From: CAZYYO01 sp964650965
GTDB lineage: Bacteria; Bacillota; Clostridia; Lachnospirales; Lachnospiraceae
DNA length: 64,000 nucleotides
Direction: 5' to 3'
Assembly: GCA_964650965.1 (NCBI GenBank)
Contig: CAZYYO010000003.1
Coordinates: 1-64,000, forward strand
In this document: piece by piece, positions 35,247 to 43,115 of the stretch
How the letters are laid out: every line of letters starts with the position of its first letter
Position numbering within the stretch: position 1 is the stretch's first letter
Made by a program: the position numbers and the translations under genes
The notes under the pieces: generated by a model
What the model was told of the DNA's origin: nothing
The model's input: the letters and a program-made list of their open reading frames with translations, nothing else
Database searches by the model: none

Positions 35247-36518
35247 ATGAGACGAGGAACGAAAATCGGATGGTTATTGGTGGCGGTATCTATTGTGTTA
35301 TCCGTATGGGTTATTGTAGGCGGAAGCTCAGATGCCAATCAGACCGTAGATAATGATTTTATTGTAAGTGATGATGGAACGCAGCTCATTCAATACATAG
35401 GGGATGGTGGAAGTGTTCATATTCCAGATGGGATTGTAAGTATTGACGCTGGTGTGTTTGGAGATAGCACCTCAGCAAGTCAGTCTATCACAGATGTGAC
35501 AATGCCAGATACCGTTACTACCTTAGGCAGCGGTGTGTTTCAGGGATGTCAGCAAATGCAGAGTATTGGACTTAGCAGTAATTTGACAGCAATCCCCGCT
35601 AATACATTTCGTGAATGTGCAAGTCTAGAGAGTATTACAATTCCCGCAACGGTTACATCCATTGGAAGCAATGCATTTTATGGATGTGTCAGTCTTTCTT
35701 CAGTAAATATTCCGGCTGGCTGCAGTTCTGTTTCTTTGGATGCATTTGATGAATGTACAGAATTGGTGGCATTATCCGTAGGAGCTGGTAATAGCTATTA
35801 TTCATCAGTGGATGGATGCTTGTATAATATTTCAGGAACAAGATTGTTGCTGGTTCCCAAGGGAAAAACTTCAGTAGATATTTCACCCCAGGCAACAACG
35901 ATTGGTCAAGGAGCCTTTACAGGATGCAGTTATATGACATCTCTTAGTGTTCCAAGTGGTATTACTACAATCGAGGCAGATGCTTTTTCAGGCAGTGGGA
36001 TTGCAACAATCACAATCGCATCTTCGGTTACAAGCATTGGAAATCAAAGCTCCTGGACGCCAGGAACTATATATGGTTACGCAGATACAGCAGCAGAGAC
36101 CTATGCCAAGGATCATAGCATTCCTTTCATTGTAGTTGGTAATTCAGGCAATGGAGGCAGTGATGATGGTTCTGGAGATGCAGGTAACGGAGATGGATCT
36201 GGCGCAGGCGGAAGTGATGCCGGCTCAGGCTCAGGCGCAGGAGACGGAGCAGGAACCAATGGCGGTGATGGAACAGGTGTGCCAGGAACAGGAACGGATA
36301 GTACTGGCGCGGGAACTGCTGGTGATGGAGCAACAGCCGGTAATGGTACAGCAGGTACGCAGGTTCATGAGAAGGATGCTACCCCTACTACGGCAGATGG
36401 AATTGATGAAAGATATTTCCTATGCTTGGCAATTTTCTTAGGTGGAGTTGGTGTGATTTTATTTAGCAGAAAGAATAAGATGGTAATTCTTCAGAAGAAA
36501 AATGAAGAGAGAAAATAG
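35247..36518 (+). CDS. BspA-type leucine-rich repeat surface protein with sorting-like C-terminus
   Basis: The 423-residue protein has a signal peptide or anchor (IGWLLVAVSIVLSVWVIVGG), then BspA-type LRRs (pattern SIP-TVTSIGSNAFYGCVSL) to about residue 285. A Gly/Ser/Asp/Ala-rich linker of about 80 residues follows, then TPTTADG at 379-385, a hydrophobic stretch and a basic tail with RKNK. This layout, 39 residues from the end, matches a sortase sorting signal with PTTADG in place of LPXTG. The ATG at 35247 lies 8 bases after GGAG. It follows the sortase gene. Confidence 0.85.
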   Translation: MRRGTKIGWLLVAVSIVLSVWVIVGGSSDANQTVDNDFIVSDDGTQLIQYIGDGGSVHIPDGIVSIDAGVFGDSTSASQSITDVTMPDTVTTLGSGVFQGCQQMQSIGLSSNLTAIPANTFRECASLESITIPATVTSIGSNAFYGCVSLSSVNIPAGCSSVSLDAFDECTELVALSVGAGNSYYSSVDGCLYNISGTRLLLVPKGKTSVDISPQATTIGQGAFTGCSYMTSLSVPSGITTIEADAFSGSGIATITIASSVTSIGNQSSWTPGTIYGYADTAAETYAKDHSIPFIVVGNSGNGGSDDGSGDAGNGDGSGAGGSDAGSGSGAGDGAGTNGGDGTGVPGTGTDSTGAGTAGDGATAGNGTAGTQVHEKDATPTTADGIDERYFLCLAIFLGGVGVILFSRKNKMVILQKKNEERK

Positions 36519-37199
36519 ATGATGATATTAATAATTGCCATATATACGTTATTGCAAATACTGTTACTGTATGTGTCCGAGCATCAGGAAAGTAAACGTT
36601 ATTATGTTCCGGTGAAGGTGACATGCAGTATCAGCTTTGTAATGATTGGAATCGTATTTGCAGTCACTTCAGGAAATCAACCGTATTTTTATCGGCTGCT
36701 TCCATCTCTTTTATTGTGTCTTGCTGGCGATTTGTTTATGGGATTGTACAATCAGTTTCATCGAAAACGGTATATGCTTACAGGTTTATTGCTATTTTTA
36801 GGTGCACATGCAGGTTACATTTTCCTGCTGTATCAACGAAACCCTGTAATATCCGCCTGGACGATATCGCTTCCAGTCCTTGGAGTAGCAGCAATTCTGC
36901 TGCTTAGCGTACAGCTAAAGCTCCATTTTGGAAGACTCCGCCCGGCGGTTTTTATTTATTGTATTTTTGTGACAGAATTGTTGGCAAAAAGCACATACGA
37001 TATGTATGTGCTTCAAAGCAAATCAACATTGGCATTTGGAATAGGTGGAATTCTTTTCTTCCTTTCAGATTTTTTGATCATATTCCTATACTTTTATCAT
37101 TTTCGCCAAGGAAAGCATAAAGCATGGATTCATTACTTGAATCTGTTGACCTATTATTATGCTCTGTTGTGCTTTGCCTTCAGCATTTACTATCAATAG
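36519..37199 (+). CDS. YhhN-family membrane protein (lysoplasmalogenase-like)
   Basis: The 226-residue protein has about eight membrane segments and the YhhN/TMEM86 landmarks LPSLLLCLAGDLFMG (about 68-82) and LFFLSDFLI (about 173-181). Their aspartates are conserved in the family, whose animal member hydrolyses lysoplasmalogens. Plasmalogens are common in anaerobic Clostridia, so a lipid role is plausible. The start immediately follows the LRR gene stop, so the two are cotranscribed. It ends 1 base from the convergent thiT stop with no terminator between. Confidence 0.75.
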   Translation: MMILIIAIYTLLQILLLYVSEHQESKRYYVPVKVTCSISFVMIGIVFAVTSGNQPYFYRLLPSLLLCLAGDLFMGLYNQFHRKRYMLTGLLLFLGAHAGYIFLLYQRNPVISAWTISLPVLGVAAILLLSVQLKLHFGRLRPAVFIYCIFVTELLAKSTYDMYVLQSKSTLAFGIGGILFFLSDFLIIFLYFYHFRQGKHKAWIHYLNLLTYYYALLCFAFSIYYQ

Positions 37200-37200
37200 T

Positions 37201-37878
37201 CTATTTGTCTGATACCAGCTGTTTTACACTGGCTAGAGCCTTGGCAACCGGTGGGAGTGCAATAATTACCAGAGTGATGGCAGCTTCTGCACCGATATAG
37301 ATTCCATTGTAGCACAGAGAGTATATAGCGCCATTGCTGAAACCATAGTCTCCAGCATAGGTTCCGAAGAAAATCCAGCCGGAAAGAAATGCGAAGAAAT
37401 AGCGTCCCAAGATACCTGCAATGTAGCCCTTGATGAGACCGTGCTTGGCATTGTGGAATAGTCCGGATAATCCTAATGCGCCAAAAGCGAAGATGTAATC
37501 AACCAATAGCTGTGGAATGCTTAAAATATAGGGATCGATTACCAATTGGAGAATACCGTAGGCAATTGCTGCTGTAATTCCGCCACCTAACCCATACCAA
37601 TATCCAACAAGGCAGATGAACAGCATGGACAGTAAGGTAACAGATCCGCCCATTGGGAAATGAACCAATTTAATAAAGGAACAAACAGTGGCTAAGGCAA
37701 TGGCCATTGCGGAAAATGCAAGCTGTTTTGCGGACAGCTTTTTTTTGCCCCCAAATAAAGCGCAGCCAATAAGCAGAATTACAATAAGAGCAATTACTAA
37801 AGCGGTATAGCCTGCAGTGGTTAAATTGTAAGTTGTGTCGCCCCATTCATCCATCATGGGAGTTGCAAAAAATGACAT
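37201..37878 (-). CDS. thiT: Thiamine ECF transporter S component ThiT
   Basis: The 225-residue membrane protein contains KLVHFPMGGSVTLLSMLF, the segment typical of ThiT (YuaJ), and a tryptophan/tyrosine-rich second half (GYWYGLGGG). It is about 30 residues longer than usual because of an extra N-terminal membrane segment (about 22-42). A TPP riboswitch directly upstream confirms the thiamine link. A shared ECF module elsewhere in the genome must power it, since the neighbouring genes are unrelated. Confidence 0.92.
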   Translation of the reverse strand: MSFFATPMMDEWGDTTYNLTTAGYTALVIALIVILLIGCALFGGKKKLSAKQLAFSAMAIALATVCSFIKLVHFPMGGSVTLLSMLFICLVGYWYGLGGGITAAIAYGILQLVIDPYILSIPQLLVDYIFAFGALGLSGLFHNAKHGLIKGYIAGILGRYFFAFLSGWIFFGTYAGDYGFSNGAIYSLCYNGIYIGAEAAITLVIIALPPVAKALASVKQLVSDK

Positions 37879-37914
37879 AAAAAAATCTCCTTTCGTAATG
37901 ATTGCCAGGAGAAT

Positions 37915-38003
37915 CTTGTAACGCTTCCTTACGCTGGTGTTAACCAGTTCAAGTTATAAGGGTCGATGCACATGCATCTCTCAGCCAAAGGGCACCCCTA
38001 GCA
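37915..38003 (-). ncRNA. TPP riboswitch
   Basis: Read on the minus strand, it has the THI-box segments GGGGTGC, GGCTGAGAGA, GACCCTT, AACTTGAACTGGTTAACACC and CGTAAGGAAGC in order. Downstream, TCTCCT can pair with AGGAGA, which contains the thiT ribosome binding site. Control is therefore probably at translation initiation, with the following T7 leaving some room for termination. Confidence 0.95.
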
Positions 38004-38047
38004 ATATGTTAAATTGTAGTTGTTGAAGAATTTGTTCAACGACTTAA

Positions 38048-38075
38048 AGTATAGCGGTCTTGAGATATTTGTCAA
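38048..38075 (-). promoter_or_regulatory. thiT promoter
   Basis: On the minus strand, TTGACA (38075-38070) and TATACT (38053-38048) are 16 bases apart, a near-consensus vegetative promoter just upstream of the riboswitch. The remaining plus-strand sequence to 38183 contains TATAAT at 38138-38143, a -10 candidate for the CDF gene. Confidence 0.75.
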
Positions 38076-38183
38076 GGGGGTAAGATAAAAAATGCAATGT
38101 TTTATATAAAAGAATACACATACAAGTAGAAAAAGGATATAATGGTAGGAAATGCAATTGATATGAACAAGGAGTGAATGAAA

Positions 38184-39362
38184 ATGGTTACCTTACTATC
38201 GAGACTATTGATCAAGAATCATGATGAATATACGGATGGAAAAGTGCGAAATGCCTATGGTGTTTTGTGCGGTGTGATTGGCATTATGCTCAATGTATTT
38301 CTGTTTTTGGGGAAATTTATTGCAGGAACGATTAGCAGTTCTATTGCAGTAACAGCAGATGCATTTAATAACTTATCAGATGCAGGGTCATCCTTGATTA
38401 CACTGCTGGGATTCAAAATGGCATCTGCCAAGCCGGACCCACAGCATCCCTTTGGCCATGGAAGAATGGAATATCTTTCTGGATTGGTTGTAGCAGCAAT
38501 TATTATTCTTATGGGATTTGAATTGCTTCGAGATTCTGTTGATAAGATCATTCATCCACAGGAAACGCAATTTAGTGTGCTTGTGGTGGGAATTCTAATC
38601 GTATCTATTTTAGTAAAGATATATATGTGTACATATAACATGAAAATTGGAGATAAAATTCATTCTCCAGCAATGAGAGCTACCGGAACAGACAGCTTGA
38701 GTGATTCAATTGCAACCTTTGTCGTATTGATTTCCATGTTTGTAAGTAAATATACAGGATATAATGTAGATGGGTTTTGTGGAGTAATTGTGGCATTGTT
38801 TATCTTGTATGCAGGAATATCTGCTGCAAAGGATACCATTGATCCATTACTGGGACAGCCACCAGAACCAGAATTTGTAGAAGCGGTGACAAAAATTGTT
38901 TTGTCTCAGCAGGGAATTATTGGCATACATGACATGGTTGTTCATAACTATGGTCCAGGTCGTGTTATGGTAAGCCTTCATGCAGAAGTACCGGCAGAGA
39001 CAAGCATTTTGGATTCTCATGACATTATTGACAACACAGAAGGAATCATTAAAAAGGAATTGAACTGCGAAGCAGTCATTCATATGGACCCGGTGATTAC
39101 AGATGATCCGAAGGTTCTTAAGCTTAAGCAGCAGATAAAAAGTCTGGTGGCGGAGTATGATTCGCAGATTACAACCCACGATTTTCGCGTGGTATTTGGG
39201 AATTCTCATACCAATCTCTTATTTGATGTGGTGGTTCCTTTCTCCTACAAGAAGACAGATCGTGAGATACAAGATGAATTACAGAAGTTGGTAATGGAAA
39301 AAATTGGTAAAGAATATTTTATCGTGATTAACGTAGATAAGGTATATGTATCATCATTATAG
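38184..39362 (+). CDS. Cation diffusion facilitator exporter, Mn-type motif
   Basis: The 392-residue protein has six membrane segments and a C-terminal cytoplasmic domain. Segment 2 has NNLSD (Asn62, Asp66) and segment 5 has DSLSD (Asp170, Asp174). This N-D-D-D set is reported for manganese-exporting CDF proteins, while zinc exporters carry HxxxD in segment 5. The HPFGHGRMEYL loop is typical of the family. ATG 38184 is 9 bases from AAGGAG, while 38178 is too close. The C-terminal domain is longer than in YiiP by about 80 residues. Confidence 0.85.
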   Translation: MVTLLSRLLIKNHDEYTDGKVRNAYGVLCGVIGIMLNVFLFLGKFIAGTISSSIAVTADAFNNLSDAGSSLITLLGFKMASAKPDPQHPFGHGRMEYLSGLVVAAIIILMGFELLRDSVDKIIHPQETQFSVLVVGILIVSILVKIYMCTYNMKIGDKIHSPAMRATGTDSLSDSIATFVVLISMFVSKYTGYNVDGFCGVIVALFILYAGISAAKDTIDPLLGQPPEPEFVEAVTKIVLSQQGIIGIHDMVVHNYGPGRVMVSLHAEVPAETSILDSHDIIDNTEGIIKKELNCEAVIHMDPVITDDPKVLKLKQQIKSLVAEYDSQITTHDFRVVFGNSHTNLLFDVVVPFSYKKTDREIQDELQKLVMEKIGKEYFIVINVDKVYVSSL

Positions 39363-39390
39363 GATCGAAATGATCGTGTAGACAATAAGA

Positions 39391-39425
39391 AGAAGCAGAC
39401 CCCTATGGAGCCTGCTTCTTTTTCT
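39391..39425. terminator. Terminator between CDF and LTA-synthase-like genes
   Basis: AGAAGCAG (39391-39398) pairs with CTGCTTCT (39412-39419), followed by TTTTTCTGTTTT. It serves the CDF gene and may also affect the convergent gene ending at 39439. Confidence 0.75.
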
Positions 39426-39438
39426 GTTTTATTGAAAA

Positions 39439-41610
39439 TTATTCTGCCGTATCCTGGGTAGAATCCGACGGGGTGTCTTGAGCACCCTCTTCGTAATTTG
39501 GATCGAATACGGTATATTCATTGGAGGTTCTAAAAATAGTATCACTAGAGCCTAGCTGGTTTACTACAATGGTATCACCATTAACTACATTGCTGGCCTT
39601 AATGGTAAGACACTGGCCGCTTTGATAAGTGGTATTTACCTTCTCTCCATTAACATACACTTTGCTCCATTTTGTGAAGTTCTGACCATATATATGAAGC
39701 TCACCGTTAAACAGATAAGCCTTATCTGTGATAATATCCTTAGAACCCATGATTAAATTAGAAGCAGGATACAGGTCCGTTCCACCATAAGCATAACGTT
39801 TTCCATATAATAAATCATACTGAAGCATTTCCATATTGCTCCGATATGTGCTGTCGGATGCAGTAATTCCTTTTGCCTTTTCACTTTGATGGAAGGCGTT
39901 CATAGTTCCATTGTGAATGCCCAGCCGGTCCAAATACTCACTGACTAATTGATAGGAAGTAAGATCTTCATCCTCCTTGCTCATACCAAAGTTGTTCCAG
40001 GTCACGTACTTTGTTTGGTATAAATCACCGGTGGCAACCTCGTCTTCGGTAAGACCTAGGGTTGGAAGGTGATCACCAAAGAAAATAACGAGAGTATCTT
40101 CGCCACGAGCGTCTAAAGCAGCAGTGTAGTCCCGCATAAACTGATCAACGTTGTGAATCATATTAATATAATATTCCCACTGATTTGTCTTGGCTTCGTC
40201 CTTGCCGTCACAGGTGACTTGAATTGCAGGATTCTCAATAATCTTTTCGGTAGGATAATCTCCATGACCTTCCACAGTAATGGTATATACAAAGTCGGGA
40301 TCCGTAGTAAGATCCATAGAGTCAACAGTGGACTGGATAAGAATATTATCCGTTGGCCAGGAACCAAGAGGTGTATACTCTGTGATATCCAGCATTTCCT
40401 TACAGGTGAAGGTGGTAAATTGCATCATCGAGAAAGCATTGGCGCGGCTATAAAAATTACCACCATTGTTGTGAATAACATGAGACTGATAACCAATGGT
40501 TCCCAAATCACCAGCATAGCTTTCACAGTCAGTCTTTTTTAGAATGGTTTTTTGCGGGTATTCTCCAGGTCCAAAGAATTGGCAGGACATACCAGTAAGC
40601 ATCTCAAATTCTGTATTACAGGTGCCGGCTCCTACGACAGGAACTGTAAGGTGCCCTGCAGAGAACTCTGACTCTAATTCGTGAAAATATGGAGTAGGAT
40701 CCTCCGATGTGTGAATGAAATCAGATTCTTCTACATCATAGAAGGATTCCAATAAAACAACAATGATATTAGGCTTTTCATCATCTGCCAAGGTGGTTTC
40801 TTTTGCATCCTCGCCATTTATAATGGCCTGAATGCTTTCGTCAGAGTAGCCAGAAGGCTGGGACATACCTCGGTCCAGCATACTGGTGGTAAAACCGTAA
40901 ACGTATCCGTAATCCAAATATCCCTGTGCCAGATTACCAAAATAGGAAGAAAGTACACCGGTTTCCTGAAGACCATTGGTAACGGGAGCAATAGAACCAA
41001 AAGCAAGGACAATTAGAATCAAGCGAATCCAAAAGGGAACCCGTGTGGGCTGTTTCTTACCCTTAAAAAACAGCCGCAGCATCAACAGCGCATATATGGC
41101 AATTGCTACCACTGCAATGGCGGCCTGATTTGCTGTAAAATAATTTGTGTTTTGCATGGTAAGAAGATCTCCTACCATATTAATATCTGTAAAACCAAAT
41201 GGCGTAACACGATTAATTAAAATAATACAGTTGACAATACCAAGCATTACCCAGAGGGCACTGATGACCATTCGTAGAAAGGTCTGGCGGCTCATTAAAA
41301 ATACAAGAGAATATACTACAAAAATCAGGTAACTATTATATAGATAAGCTCCGGTATGATTGGTAACGAAGTCGCAGGCCTCTATAAAAGAGTGCCGGGA
41401 CATCCATTCCATGGTAAAGCACATAGCTAAGGATAATGGAATGTGCATAAGCAGTGCATGCTTATTGCAGGCGGTAGTAAATTTTTGCCAGCGTTTGGAT
41501 TCGTTCATTCTGGTGACGAATCTAGGTGTGGGAATTTTGGATTTTATCATTGCTGTTTTTTCACGCAAAAACCCAAAGATCTCCTTTATTTTATTAAAAA
41601 CTTTATTCAT
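39439..41610 (-). CDS. LTA synthase family protein (membrane sulfatase fold)
   Basis: The 723-residue protein has an N-terminal membrane domain with about five helices (about 50-215), then an extracellular sulfatase-fold domain with the LtaS pattern: VLLESFYD (metal-binding Glu), GAGTCNTEFEMLTGM (Thr nucleophile), VEGHGDYP (His) and FFGDHLP (Asp-His). A C-terminal beta-like region of about 120 residues and an acidic tail are extra. It probably transfers glycerol phosphate to a lipid anchor or modifies another surface polymer. The cytoplasmic N-terminal 45 residues are basic. It is transcribed alone. Confidence 0.87.
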   Translation of the reverse strand: MNKVFNKIKEIFGFLREKTAMIKSKIPTPRFVTRMNESKRWQKFTTACNKHALLMHIPLSLAMCFTMEWMSRHSFIEACDFVTNHTGAYLYNSYLIFVVYSLVFLMSRQTFLRMVISALWVMLGIVNCIILINRVTPFGFTDINMVGDLLTMQNTNYFTANQAAIAVVAIAIYALLMLRLFFKGKKQPTRVPFWIRLILIVLAFGSIAPVTNGLQETGVLSSYFGNLAQGYLDYGYVYGFTTSMLDRGMSQPSGYSDESIQAIINGEDAKETTLADDEKPNIIVVLLESFYDVEESDFIHTSEDPTPYFHELESEFSAGHLTVPVVGAGTCNTEFEMLTGMSCQFFGPGEYPQKTILKKTDCESYAGDLGTIGYQSHVIHNNGGNFYSRANAFSMMQFTTFTCKEMLDITEYTPLGSWPTDNILIQSTVDSMDLTTDPDFVYTITVEGHGDYPTEKIIENPAIQVTCDGKDEAKTNQWEYYINMIHNVDQFMRDYTAALDARGEDTLVIFFGDHLPTLGLTEDEVATGDLYQTKYVTWNNFGMSKEDEDLTSYQLVSEYLDRLGIHNGTMNAFHQSEKAKGITASDSTYRSNMEMLQYDLLYGKRYAYGGTDLYPASNLIMGSKDIITDKAYLFNGELHIYGQNFTKWSKVYVNGEKVNTTYQSGQCLTIKASNVVNGDTIVVNQLGSSDTIFRTSNEYTVFDPNYEEGAQDTPSDSTQDTAE

Positions 41611-41780
41611 GTTGTCCTCCTAGGTACTACAAGTAGAAAAATTGGCATACATACAAAATGCCCATAGAAACAATCGATTCCTATCATAACAATAAAATAA
41701 GTCCAAAACGTGAAAAACACCTTTGGTATCATCCAAAAAGCAAGACAGAAGTAAAAAAGAGTGGTAAAATAAGATGGTTC

Positions 41781-42146
41781 TTATTTTACAAATTTATTAA
41801 TAGCGTCTTCTAGATCCTTGAGACACTGTTCATCACCGGTTTCTACTGCATCAACCACACAGTGTTTAATGTGGTCTTCAAGAATTAATTTGCCAATATT
41901 ATTAATCGCAGAACGTACGGCTGCAATCTGAATTAGAACTTCACTACAGTCCCGTCCATCCTCTACCATATTTCTTACAGACTCCATATGTCCGATGGCA
42001 CGGTTCATTCGATTAATAACAGCCCGGGTATTTTCATGATGATGTTCATGGGGATGCGTATGGGAATGGTCGTGAGGGTGAGAATGTGCAGAGGATTCCG
42101 TTGCGTTGCCTTCATTTATAATAACGTCAGTTGTTGATTGATTCAA
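41781..42146 (-). CDS. CsoR/RcnR-family metal-sensing repressor with His-rich N-terminus
   Basis: The 121-residue protein has the all-helical DUF156 fold with Cys67, His92 and Cys96 at exactly the spacing of the copper ligands of CsoR (Cys36, His61, Cys65 in Mycobacterium). The first 40 residues carry ten histidines between positions 21 and 37, mostly alternating with Pro, Asp or Ser. Such tails occur in nickel- or zinc-handling proteins and may store metal or tune sensing. It is divergent from the DMT transporter gene 78 bases away. No copper ATPase is adjacent, so its targets are unknown. Confidence 0.85.
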   Translation of the reverse strand: MNQSTTDVIINEGNATESSAHSHPHDHSHTHPHEHHHENTRAVINRMNRAIGHMESVRNMVEDGRDCSEVLIQIAAVRSAINNIGKLILEDHIKHCVVDAVETGDEQCLKDLEDAINKFVK

Positions 42147-42224
42147 AATACACCTCCAAAAGATATGCGGAAATTATACCATTGTTTTCGGGGGTTTGCA
42201 AGAAATGAGAAAGAGGAATAAAAC

Positions 42225-43106
42225 ATGTTAATTACACAGCTTCAGGTACATTGGATATGGTTTGCAGTTCTGTCTGCATTCCTTGCAGGAATTACTGGTG
42301 TTTTGGCAAAGGTAGGTCTTAAAAAGATGGATTCTACATTGGCGACTGCACTTCGAACGATTATCATTCTTGGATTTTGCTGGATGTTTGTATGCTCTAA
42401 GGGGGCGCAGGGACAGATTTATGCCATTGACCAGCGAACCTGGATATTCCTGATTCTGTCAGGCCTGGCAACAGGAGGCTCCTGGCTATGTTATTTTAAG
42501 GCACTTCAAGTTGCCAATGTGAATAAGGTTGCTCCCATTGATAAACTTAGTACGGTACTTACCATGCTGCTTGCATTGGTGATTCTAGGAGAAAGTCTCA
42601 CAAGAAATAAAATCATTTCTATGATTCTTATTACAGTGGGTATTTTGCTGATGACCATTCATTCTAGATCTGAGGGACGAAAAGGACAAAGCGGATGGTG
42701 GATCTATGCGGTATTGTCAGCAGTATTTGCCAGCCTGACAGCAATCCTTGGAAAAATTGGAATGGAGCATGTAGATTCCGATTTAGGTACAGCAATTCGT
42801 ACCGCAGTGGTTCTGGTTATGGCCTGGATTATGGTCTTTGTTACCAAGCATAGTAAGGAATTGAAAAGTGTGACGTTATACCATACCGTCTTTATTTTAC
42901 TTTCGGGAATTACCACAGGCTTATCCTGGATCTGCTATTATCGCGCACTCCAGTTGGGGGAAGCCAGTGTGGTAGTGCCTATAGACAAGCTGAGTATTGT
43001 AATTACCATCTTATTCTCTAGACTGGCATTAAAGGAGCGATTATCCAATAAAGCATTGCTGGGTCTTATCATTCTTGTGGCCGGTACTATATTATTAGTT
43101 GTATAG
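42225..43106 (+). CDS. EamA/DMT-superfamily transporter
   Basis: A 293-residue protein with ten membrane helices formed by two EamA repeats. Each contains a LSG-TG-SWICYY--AL motif followed by VAPIDKLS or VVPIDKLS (about 80-110 and 225-260). The near-identity of the two motifs shows the internal duplication clearly. It probably exports or imports a small metabolite. It is divergent from a CsoR-type repressor. The start follows GAAAGAGG. Confidence 0.85.
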   Translation: MLITQLQVHWIWFAVLSAFLAGITGVLAKVGLKKMDSTLATALRTIIILGFCWMFVCSKGAQGQIYAIDQRTWIFLILSGLATGGSWLCYFKALQVANVNKVAPIDKLSTVLTMLLALVILGESLTRNKIISMILITVGILLMTIHSRSEGRKGQSGWWIYAVLSAVFASLTAILGKIGMEHVDSDLGTAIRTAVVLVMAWIMVFVTKHSKELKSVTLYHTVFILLSGITTGLSWICYYRALQLGEASVVVPIDKLSIVITILFSRLALKERLSNKALLGLIILVAGTILLVV

Positions 43107-43115
43107 GAGTATTCT

